Source: FEN-727 sp036508635
GTDB taxonomy: Bacteria; Actinomycetota; Geothermincolia; Fen-727; Anoxymicrobiaceae
Assembly: GCA_036508635.1 (NCBI GenBank)
Contig: DATCGY010000126.1
Location: forward strand, 1 to 12,903
DNA length: 12,903 bases
Reading direction: 5' to 3'
Made by a program: the position numbers and the translations under genes. Shown here in pieces: positions 6,378 to 12,903 of this stretch. A model generated the notes under the pieces. The model was not told where the DNA came from, made no database searches, and saw nothing but the letters and a program-made list of their open reading frames with translations. Each line of letters starts with the position of its first letter. Positions within the stretch are counted from its first letter, which is position 1.

Positions 6378-7082
6378 TCAATCTGAAATCGAACCTGCCA
6401 GCCGGTATCCGACTCCGGGTTCCGTCAGGATGTAGATGGGGCGGGAAGGATCGGGCTCTATCTTTTTTCTCAGCTGACCGATGTATACGCGCAAGTACTG
6501 GATATCGGGGACGAAGTCAACACCCCAGACGCGGGTGAGTAACTGCTTGTGAGTTATGACCTTATCAGCGTTGGTTGCAAGGTACTTGAGTAACTCATAT
6601 TCGGTCGGAGTTAGACTGACCTCTTTACCCGAAACACTCGTCAGTCGCTTTGAAAGGTCCATCCATAAGTCGCCGACTTCGAGAACTGGGGAGTTTTCGC
6701 CGGGTATGAGGGCGCGAAACGCCGCCCGGATCCTTGCTGTCAGTTCGTCCATCCCAAACGGTTTGGTAACATAATCGTTTGCCCCGGCGTCGAGCGCTGC
6801 GACCTTATCGTCCTCGCGCTCTCTGACCGACAGTATGATGATTGGTACGCTGGACCACTCGCGGATGGCTTTCACTACTTCGAGGCCGTCCACGTCGGGA
6901 AGGCCCATGTCCAGGATGATGAGATCCGGATGGTCGAGCGCGGCTCTGTCGATGCCTTTTTGGCCCGCCTCTGCTTCCAGGACCACATAGCCGTGGGCGC
7001 TGAGAGCGACTTTCAGCAGCCTGCGGATTTCAGGCTCATCGTCGATTACGAGGATTCTGGCGCCACCCGTTTCCGGAGTCAT
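6378..7082 (-). CDS. kdpE: KdpE, OmpR-family response regulator
   Basis: This 234-residue cytoplasmic transcription factor is the expected partner of the KdpD kinase and activates kdp genes when phosphorylated. The receiver domain (residues about 8-122) shows the acidic pair at D14-D15, the phospho-acceptor D58 in LIILDMGLPDVDG, a conserved Ser in IIILSVRE, and the conserved Lys in VTKPFG. The C-terminal winged-helix domain has LTPTEYELLKYLA, the recognition-helix region IQYLRVYIGQLRKKIE and the family ending TEPGVGYRLAG. Its ATG at 7082 overlaps the kinase stop (ATGA), so the pair is translationally coupled. It is the last gene of the right operon and the only response regulator in the window, so it could in principle serve both kdp sets. 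All key residues are intact. Confidence 0.96.
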   Translation of the reverse strand: MTPETGGARILVIDDEPEIRRLLKVALSAHGYVVLEAEAGQKGIDRAALDHPDLIILDMGLPDVDGLEVVKAIREWSSVPIIILSVREREDDKVAALDAGANDYVTKPFGMDELTARIRAAFRALIPGENSPVLEVGDLWMDLSKRLTSVSGKEVSLTPTEYELLKYLATNADKVITHKQLLTRVWGVDFVPDIQYLRVYIGQLRKKIEPDPSRPIYILTEPGVGYRLAGSISD

Positions 7083-8605
7083 CGGGTTTCACTTTCCGGC
7101 TTACGCTCTACAACCGGTAGAGAGAATACGAACCTGTTTCCGCCACCCGGCCTGGTTTCAGCCCATATCGAGCCACCATGTACATCAATAATGGACTTGC
7201 ATATCGAGAGGCCGAGCCCGCTTCCGGCTGCCGTCCCGGGGATCTCGATTCGGTAGAACTTGTCGAAGACCCTATTCAGCTCTTCGTTGGGGATTTTCGG
7301 GCCCTGGTCTTCGACAGATACTACCACTCCGGCTGCTTCGTGCCTTGCGGTTGTTTCTATCTTACTTCCAGGCGGCGAGTACTTGAGCGCATTGTCCACC
7401 ATGTTGACAAGCACCTGAACGATAAGTTCGAAATCTATCTTGAGGAGTGGCAGGTCTTCCTCGACATTGACAACCGTAGGGCGGTTTTCCAACTCCTCGC
7501 CGAAGGCGGCCAGTGCGACACCGATGACGTCCTGAATGTCGCACCACTCGGTCTTGAGCTTGAAACTGTCGCTCTCCAACCTCGCCATATCGAGCAGGTT
7601 GCGGACCAGCCGGTCCATTCTGGCCGCTCCCTTGTTGATTGTGTCAAGCAACTCGATCTTCTGTTCGTCCGTATAGGCGACCTCGCTGCCGGTTAGACTG
7701 GTTACGGCCCCGATTATCGAGGCCAGAGGGGTGCGCAGCTCGTGGGACATGGAGTCGAAGAGAGCGCCCCTCAGCTTGTCACTGGCTTCCAGGTTCTTCA
7801 CGTGCTGGGTGGCTGCCGACAGCAGGACCTTGTTAAGCGCGAGGGTCGCGAGCCCGGCGAAAGCCAGGAGGAGCACTTTCTTCCTGGCGAGGTCACTGTT
7901 TGTTTCTTCAGAGACGTCGATTCCGAGAACGCCCAGGATCTCGTCTTCCCACTTTAGCGGCACATAAAGCCCCCTTGCGCCCGGCAGGGTGTCCGTTCCG
8001 GGACCCGCCTCCTGCCCGTATTCGAAAACCCAACCGGCGACGCCGCCTTCGTTCCTGTCTGTTGCCAACCGACCCTCCGGGTTACTTGCAGCCATGAGTG
8101 TAAATACGTTGCTTCTATCAGGCAGATATAAGGCTGCATCACTGCCGGTCGCGCCGGCAACGCCGCTCACGATGATGCGCGATAACTCACGCACGCTGGA
8201 AACCGCCGTCAACTCGGTGCTCAGGTCGTACATCGCCCTGGTCTGGCCCAGGGCCGCCTCCGTCTCCTTTGTCTTGTTCTTTAGGCGGTCACTGATGACA
8301 CTCGTGGTAATACCCACCAGAAGGAAGATCACAAATGTAACAATATAGTGAGCATCGGAAACAGTGATGGTGTACAGCGGGGGAACAAAAAAGAGGTCGA
8401 ACAGCAGGACACCGGCGATCGCAGTGGCGACGGAAGACCAGATATCGGTGCGCGCACCCGCGTAGATGATCGGCAACAGGTACAGCATGGCGACGTCCGT
8501 AATGTTGAAGAACTTACCTGTGGTCTTACAGACGATGGTCACAACCGCCAGCAGAGCAAGGATCACCAGGTAATCAATCACTTTGCGCCGTTGTTCGACT
8601 GTCAT
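7079..8605 (-). CDS. kdpD: Histidine kinase matching the C-terminal part of KdpD (no KdpD/Usp input domain)
   Basis: This membrane sensor kinase of 508 residues corresponds to the second half of KdpD. Layout: four hydrophobic helices (about residues 9-110, DUF4118-like), a GAF-like region (about 125-265), HisKA with phospho-acceptor H288 in SHELRTPLASIIG, and a HATPase with N box VNMVDNALKYSPPG and G2 GSGLGLSICKSI. The KdpD N-terminal domain and Usp domain are missing; they occur as a separate protein encoded at 3419-4531. An oddity is the G1 box, which reads DQGPK (residues 433-437), with Lys in place of the usual last Gly. I start at ATG 8605 because GGGTGG (8613-8618) is 7 bases upstream; GTG 8608 is the alternative. 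It lies 51 bases after kdpC and overlaps kdpE. Confidence 0.93.
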   Translation of the reverse strand: MTVEQRRKVIDYLVILALLAVVTIVCKTTGKFFNITDVAMLYLLPIIYAGARTDIWSSVATAIAGVLLFDLFFVPPLYTITVSDAHYIVTFVIFLLVGITTSVISDRLKNKTKETEAALGQTRAMYDLSTELTAVSSVRELSRIIVSGVAGATGSDAALYLPDRSNVFTLMAASNPEGRLATDRNEGGVAGWVFEYGQEAGPGTDTLPGARGLYVPLKWEDEILGVLGIDVSEETNSDLARKKVLLLAFAGLATLALNKVLLSAATQHVKNLEASDKLRGALFDSMSHELRTPLASIIGAVTSLTGSEVAYTDEQKIELLDTINKGAARMDRLVRNLLDMARLESDSFKLKTEWCDIQDVIGVALAAFGEELENRPTVVNVEEDLPLLKIDFELIVQVLVNMVDNALKYSPPGSKIETTARHEAAGVVVSVEDQGPKIPNEELNRVFDKFYRIEIPGTAAGSGLGLSICKSIIDVHGGSIWAETRPGGGNRFVFSLPVVERKPESETR

Positions 8606-8612
8606 CACTCAA

Positions 8613-8618
8613 CCACCC
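8613..8618 (-). promoter_or_regulatory. Ribosome-binding site favouring ATG 8605 of the KdpD-like kinase
   Basis: On the minus strand GGGTGG ends 7 bases before the ATG at 8605 and only 4 bases before the GTG at 8608. The spacing favours the ATG, although the site is imperfect. Confidence 0.5.
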
Positions 8619-8656
8619 GATCGAGGAGCTTCATTGTTCATCGCCTGGCCTTTAAC

Positions 8657-9265
8657 CTATATCTGCTTGCTCATTCTGTCGAGCGCCAGGTTCAATTCGA
8701 GAACGTTCACTCTCTGCTCGCCGAGAACGCTCAGTTGACGACCCTGGACGTGGCTCTTCACCAGTTCAAGCACAACGGCTTCCGGAAGGTTCCTCGCTCC
8801 GGCGACACGCTTGACCTGCAGCGTTGCGCTCTGGGGACTGATGTCCGGATCGAGTCCGCTGGCAGACGCTTCCACGAGGTCGGCGGGAACCTTCGCATCC
8901 GGTGCAAGGCCGTTTTCTTTTCTCACTTCGTCTGCCCTCTGGGAGATTAGTTCCGTCAGCTTCGGATTCGTGGGACCGAGGTTCGAGCCCCCGGATGCAG
9001 TGGCGTCGTAACCGTCGGTTCCAGCCGCGGATGGGCGCCCATGAAAGTAATTGGGGCCCGTAAATGACTGGCCGATCAACGTCGATCCTACTGCCTCGCC
9101 GTCCTGATTGACGATCGAACCGTTGGCCTTGGATTTGAAAGCCACCTGTGCGAATCCGGTCATGAACAATGGATAAGCAAGGCCGGTGAGAACAGCGAAC
9201 ACCGCAAATATCACCAGGCAAGTGGCCCCGTAGTTCCTAAAGAAACTCTTGATCCTCCTAAGCAT
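8657..9265 (-). CDS. kdpC: KdpC, K+-transporting ATPase subunit C (second copy)
   Basis: This is the KdpC subunit of the right-hand pump, 202 residues, with one N-terminal membrane helix (about residues 14-36, containing LVIFAVFAVLTGLAYPLF) and a periplasm-side or external domain. The family blocks are present: FHGRPSAAG, DGYDATASGGSNLGPTNP, SASGLDPDIS, ATLQVKRVAGARNLPE and GEQRVNVLELNLALD. The ATG at 9265 has GGGAG about 6 bases upstream, and the gene starts 16 bases after the kdpB stop. Compared with the left KdpC it shares all blocks but differs widely between them and has a longer N-terminus, so the copies separated long ago or came from different sources. Confidence 0.97.
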   Translation of the reverse strand: MLRRIKSFFRNYGATCLVIFAVFAVLTGLAYPLFMTGFAQVAFKSKANGSIVNQDGEAVGSTLIGQSFTGPNYFHGRPSAAGTDGYDATASGGSNLGPTNPKLTELISQRADEVRKENGLAPDAKVPADLVEASASGLDPDISPQSATLQVKRVAGARNLPEAVVLELVKSHVQGRQLSVLGEQRVNVLELNLALDRMSKQI

Positions 9266-9281
9266 CTCTGTCTCCCTTATG

Positions 9282-11336
9282 TCACGCGAGCCTGATCGCG
9301 TGCAAGATAATGTCGATGAGCTTTATTCCGATGAACGGTGCGATCAGCCCTCCGACCCCGTAGATGAGCATATTCCTCCGGAAGATCGCATTGGCGCCCA
9401 GCGGCCTGTATTTGACCCCGCGCAGAGCGAGAGGTATGAGGGCGACGATGATAAGAGCATTGAAGATAACTGCGGACAGTATTGCGCTCTGCGGCGTGGC
9501 AAGCTTCATGATGTTGAGGGTCTTCAGGACCGGGTAGGTAGCAATAAAAAGCGCCGGGATTATGGCAAAGTATTTCGCAACATCGTTGGCGACGCTGAAG
9601 GTGGTGAGCGAACCTCTCGTCATCAGCAGTTGCTTGCCTACCTCAACAGTCTCGATGAGTTTTGTCGGGTTGCTATCGAGGTCGACCATGTTGCCGGCCT
9701 CTTTTGCGGCCTGCGTGCCACTGTGCATGGCCATGCCGACGTCGGCCTGCGCCAGGGCGGGCGCATCGTTGGTGCCGTCACCGGTCATGGCGACCAGGCT
9801 GCCGTTGCCCTGATATTTCTTGATCAGGCTCATCTTTTCTTCCGGAACAGCCTCAGCGAGAAAGTCGTCGACGCCGGCCTCGGCTGCTATCGCCGCCGCT
9901 GTCACAGGGTTATCCCCGGTTATCATCACGGTCTTGATGCCCATGCGACGAAGCTCGGCGAACCGCTCTTTCATGCCACCCTTGATGATGTCTTTAAGGT
10001 AAATGGTTCCAAAGATCTTGCTGCCGTCCGCGACGACCAGCGGAGTTCCCCCCTCCTTGGCGATTCCCTCGACATCCTTCTTGACCTCGTCGGGCATCGT
10101 ACCGCCGCTGTCGACCACGAATCCCTCGACCGCGTCAGAGGCGCCCTTTCGAAGTCTCCTTCCCTCTACATCTACTCCGCTCATGCGCGTCTGGGCGCTG
10201 AATGGGATGAACTCCGCCCCGAGGGACTCTATGTCTCGGCCGCGGATGCCGTACTGTTCTTTGGCCAGCACGACTATGCTCCTGCCTTCCGGGGTCTCGT
10301 CGGCGAGCGACGCGAGTTGGGCAACATCGGCAAGATCCTCTCTGGTGACGCCTGGGGACGGGATGAATTCCACCGCCATCCTGTTGCCCAGGGTTATCGT
10401 GCCTGTCTTGTCCAGCAGGAGCACGTCGACGTCACCCGCCGCTTCGACGGCCCTGCCGGACATCGCTATTACGTTGTGTCGCATGACGCGGTCCATGCCG
10501 GCAATTCCTATTGCGCTGAGAAGCCCGCCTATGGTCGTGGGAATAAGGCACACCGCCAGCGCTATGAGTATTGGTACACCAACCACCGAATTGGAGAACT
10601 TCGCGAACGCCTCGAGGGTCGAGCATACGAGTACGAATATCATGGTCAGCCCGACGAGCAGTATCGTTAGCGCGATCTCATTGGGGGTCTTCTGCCTCCT
10701 GGCGCCCTCGACGAGGCTGATCATGTGGTCGAGGAAACTCTCCCCGGGATCTGCAGAGATCTCGACCTTTATCCAGTCCGAGAGCACGGTACTCCCACCG
10801 GTAACGGAGTTGCGGTCTCCGCCGGATTCTCTTATGACCGGGGCGGACTCACCGGTAATGACACTCTCATCAACCGAGGCTACTCCCTCGATTACAGTGC
10901 CGTCTCCCGGGACGAGGTCACCAGCTTCTATGAGTACAACGTCGCCCTTGCGAAGATCCGAGGCGCCGACATTCACCACGTTGCCGTCAACAAGCTTCTT
11001 GGCAACCGTCTCCTTGCGAGCCTTTCTCAGCGACTCGGCCTGCGCCTTGCCACGGCCCTCGGCGATCGCTTCGGCGAAGTTCGCAAAAAGCACTGTTATC
11101 CACAACCAGATCGCTATCTGCAGGTTGAGGCTGAAGTATCTGGTGTGCCCGATCGCAAGGCCATGGATGACGTAGTACGTGGTCAGCAACGCACCGATCC
11201 CGACAACGAACATTACGGGGTTGCGGATCAGCAGCCGGGGATCCAGCTTCTTAAACGCATCCTTGAACGCACCCCAGACGAGTGTCTTGTCGCGCAGGGA
11301 GCTCTTCTTCTTGTCGGTCTGTTGCTTCTCAGGCAA
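9282..11336 (-). CDS. kdpB: KdpB, K+-transporting P-type ATPase catalytic subunit (second copy)
   Basis: This is the ATP-hydrolysing subunit of the right-hand KdpFABC pump, 684 residues. TGES lies at residues 161-164 and DKTGT with acceptor Asp at 309; the MTGDGTNDAP motif and the APFIGIKLID ending are also intact. The start is a TTG at 11336, supported by AAAGGTG at 11344-11350 with a 7-base gap; no ATG lies between that site and the first conserved helix region. Its N-terminus is Lys/Gln/Asp-rich (PEKQQTDKKK) and unlike that of the left copy. The C-terminal third is very similar to the left KdpB, while loops and helix 3-4 differ, which argues against a recent duplication. Long antisense reading frames over this gene are shadows of its codon bias. 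Confidence 0.98.
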   Translation of the reverse strand: MPEKQQTDKKKSSLRDKTLVWGAFKDAFKKLDPRLLIRNPVMFVVGIGALLTTYYVIHGLAIGHTRYFSLNLQIAIWLWITVLFANFAEAIAEGRGKAQAESLRKARKETVAKKLVDGNVVNVGASDLRKGDVVLIEAGDLVPGDGTVIEGVASVDESVITGESAPVIRESGGDRNSVTGGSTVLSDWIKVEISADPGESFLDHMISLVEGARRQKTPNEIALTILLVGLTMIFVLVCSTLEAFAKFSNSVVGVPILIALAVCLIPTTIGGLLSAIGIAGMDRVMRHNVIAMSGRAVEAAGDVDVLLLDKTGTITLGNRMAVEFIPSPGVTREDLADVAQLASLADETPEGRSIVVLAKEQYGIRGRDIESLGAEFIPFSAQTRMSGVDVEGRRLRKGASDAVEGFVVDSGGTMPDEVKKDVEGIAKEGGTPLVVADGSKIFGTIYLKDIIKGGMKERFAELRRMGIKTVMITGDNPVTAAAIAAEAGVDDFLAEAVPEEKMSLIKKYQGNGSLVAMTGDGTNDAPALAQADVGMAMHSGTQAAKEAGNMVDLDSNPTKLIETVEVGKQLLMTRGSLTTFSVANDVAKYFAIIPALFIATYPVLKTLNIMKLATPQSAILSAVIFNALIIVALIPLALRGVKYRPLGANAIFRRNMLIYGVGGLIAPFIGIKLIDIILHAIRLA

Positions 11337-11343
11337 TTCCGAT

Positions 11344-11350
11344 CACCTTT
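11344..11350 (-). promoter_or_regulatory. Ribosome-binding site that decides the TTG start of the right kdpB
   Basis: AAAGGTG on the minus strand lies 7 bases upstream of TTG 11336, in the short gap after the kdpA stop. It makes the TTG the best start for this kdpB. Confidence 0.65.
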
Positions 11351-11360
11351 GATTCCTTTT

Positions 11361-12903
11361 TCACATCAGCAAGTGCTCGACTATCGGCCCCAACGCGAGT
11401 GCCGCAAAGAAAGTCAGAGCACCCACGATAAGGACGACTGACATAAGTACGACCGGGAATGAGGGCGTGTCTGTCCTGAAAGTGCCGGAAGTCAGCGGGG
11501 CTGGCTGCTTGGGAGCTATACTGCCCGCGATGGCCAGGAGCGGCACAATCGAACCAAACCTTGCGATGAGCATCACGATCCCGAGGCTTATATTGTAGAA
11601 CGCAGTGTTGGCGGACAGGCCGGCAAAGGCGCTGCCGTTGTTTCCGGCGGACGATGAGTACGCGTAGAGAATCTGCGAAAGGCCGTGCGGACCAGGGTTA
11701 GAGATAGAGCTGGTCCCCGCGCGTGTGGCAGCCCCGATTGCCGCGCCGATAAGGATACAGGCCGACGGAATTAAGATGACGAGTATGGCCATCTTCATCT
11801 CCCAGCTCTCGACATTTTTGCCCAGGTACTCCGGCGTCCTCCCGACCATCAGGCCGACGATGAATACCGTGAGCAGTACGAAAATGAGCATCGCGCCGAG
11901 TCCGGTGCCGGTACCGCCGAAAATGACCTCACCTAACATCATGTTCACCAGCGGAACCATGCCACCGATCGGGGTAAGGCTGTCGTGCATGGCGTTTACC
12001 GATCCGCATCCGGAGTCCGTTGTGCCATTCACGAAAATCATTGTGCTGGGCACGCCGATCCGCACCTCTTTGCCCTCCAGCGTATTAGGCGAGCTTACGC
12101 CGAGCTTAGCGATGCGCGGATTCTGTTGACCGGCTTCGGCCCAGAGGCCGACACCTAGTCCCAACGCAAATAGCAGCAGCATCGCCACCAGTATGGTGGC
12201 ACCCTGTTTCCAGCTCCCCACCATCTTACCGAACGTCACGCACAGAGCCGCACCAATCAGCAGGATGCCGAGTATCTCCACTTCGTTTGCAAGGGGTGTG
12301 GGATTCTCGAATGGATGCGCGGAGTTCGCGTTAAAGAACCCGCCACCGTTGGTCCCGAGATCCTTGATCGACTCCTGCGAGGCCGCGGGACCCAGCGCTA
12401 TTGTCTGCTGAGCTCCCTCGACCGTCGTCACTTTCTTATAGGCGCTGAGATTCTGGACCGAGCCCTGCCACATCAGAATGACGGCTAACACTATGGACAA
12501 CGGGATAAGGACCCAAAGAATACTGCGCGTCAGATCCACCCAGAAGTTGCCGATCTTATCTGTCTTCTTCCTCATGAATCCCCTGATGAGCGCGATGATG
12601 ACGCAAAGGCCGGTCGCGGGGGCCAGGAAATTCTGGACCGTCAATCCGAGCATCTGGCTCAGGTAACTCATGGTGCTCTCGCCGGCATAGGACTGCCAGT
12701 TCGTGTTGGTTACGAAGCTCGATGCGGTGTTAAACGAGAGAGCCGGCGTTACGCTTTTGAATCCCTGGGGGTTTCCGGGCAGATGCCCCTGCAGCCGTAA
12801 TAATACGTAGAGGAAGATCAATCCCACGAGGTTGAAGAGAAGCAGGGCGACCGCATACTGTTTCCAGTTCATCTCGCGGTCTTCACTGACGTGCGCGACC
12901 CGG
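11361..12903 (-). CDS. kdpA: KdpA, K+-translocating subunit (second copy, N-terminus cut by window end)
   Basis: This is the K+ channel-like subunit of the right-hand pump, a multi-helix membrane protein. All four selectivity-filter regions are visible: VTNTNWQSY, DLGTNGGGFF, NGTTDSGCGS and SAGNNGSAF. The ATG at 12872 looks like a start but is internal. The frame stays open to the window edge and reads DRE before MNWKQYA, matching the DxEMNWxQY block found about 50 residues into other KdpA proteins. About 45-60 N-terminal residues, and any kdpF or promoter, are therefore outside the window. The stop at 11361-11363 is 24 bases before the kdpB start. The C-terminal block GTFRTD and GALTFFAALALGPI corresponds to the end of the left KdpA but is clearly diverged. 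Confidence 0.96.
   Translation of the reverse strand, partial: RVAHVSEDREMNWKQYAVALLLFNLVGLIFLYVLLRLQGHLPGNPQGFKSVTPALSFNTASSFVTNTNWQSYAGESTMSYLSQMLGLTVQNFLAPATGLCVIIALIRGFMRKKTDKIGNFWVDLTRSILWVLIPLSIVLAVILMWQGSVQNLSAYKKVTTVEGAQQTIALGPAASQESIKDLGTNGGGFFNANSAHPFENPTPLANEVEILGILLIGAALCVTFGKMVGSWKQGATILVAMLLLFALGLGVGLWAEAGQQNPRIAKLGVSSPNTLEGKEVRIGVPSTMIFVNGTTDSGCGSVNAMHDSLTPIGGMVPLVNMMLGEVIFGGTGTGLGAMLIFVLLTVFIVGLMVGRTPEYLGKNVESWEMKMAILVILIPSACILIGAAIGAATRAGTSSISNPGPHGLSQILYAYSSSAGNNGSAFAGLSANTAFYNISLGIVMLIARFGSIVPLLAIAGSIAPKQPAPLTSGTFRTDTPSFPVVLMSVVLIVGALTFFAALALGPIVEHLLM

Noticed and set aside
6604..6610. GTCGGAG, which could pair with the tRNA acceptor strand, as the missing tRNA 5' end.
   Set aside because: It lies inside kdpE coding sequence, with no D arm after it, and on the wrong side of the 3' part.
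9249..10670. A 473-codon open frame on the plus strand over the right kdpB, and similar long minus-strand frames over the left kdpB.
   Set aside because: They are antisense to well-supported KdpB genes, rich in Asp, Arg, His and Tyr without any recognisable domain, and arise from the third-position bias of the real genes.
12870..12872. ATG at 12872 as the start of the right KdpA.
   Set aside because: The frame continues upstream with DRE before MNWKQY, a conserved internal block of KdpA, so the real start is outside the window.

Overview
The window holds two different potassium-uptake (Kdp) operons that face each other and converge near 6.2-6.4 kb. Both are cut by the window edges inside kdpA. 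The organism is a bacterium of moderately high GC content that uses AGG (Arg) and ATA (Ile) codons freely in the left operon. The gene content (kdp genes beside tandem TrkA-type proteins, a cytidylate-kinase-like protein and UspA domains) would fit a Chloroflexota (Dehalococcoidia-like) or deep anaerobic Actinomycetota genome. That placement is a low-confidence inference, because no phylogenetic marker is present.

Left operon (+ strand, 1-6185): the end of kdpA, then kdpB, kdpC, a cytidylate-kinase-like gene, a short KdpD (only the N-terminal KdpD domain plus a UspA domain, no kinase), a membrane-anchored UspA-like protein, and two TrkA/RCK proteins. Genes are tightly packed, with three ATGA overlaps, so this looks like one transcription unit. 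It encodes the P-type ATPase KdpABC together with soluble sensory and nucleotide-binding modules, but no histidine kinase or response regulator.

Junction (6186-6377): a C-terminal fragment of a dodecin gene on the minus strand stops abruptly. At the same bases, the 3' part of a tRNA begins on the plus strand, running from the anticodon loop to the discriminator base; it is best read as tRNA-Leu(UAG). This looks like an integrase attachment remnant, another rearrangement endpoint, or an assembly join. No convincing intrinsic terminator is visible between the operons.

Right operon (- strand, 12903-6378): kdpA (5' end outside the window), kdpB, kdpC, a histidine kinase that matches only the C-terminal part of KdpD (four membrane helices, GAF-like region, HisKA, HATPase), and kdpE. 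The two kdp sets are clearly diverged paralogues and not a recent duplication.

The most notable point is that the two operons carry complementary parts of KdpD. The left has the KdpD/Usp input module and the right has the membrane and kinase module plus KdpE. One plausible reading is a KdpD split into two proteins that together control both ATPases. The alternative is two independent systems brought together by the rearrangement at 6.28 kb.
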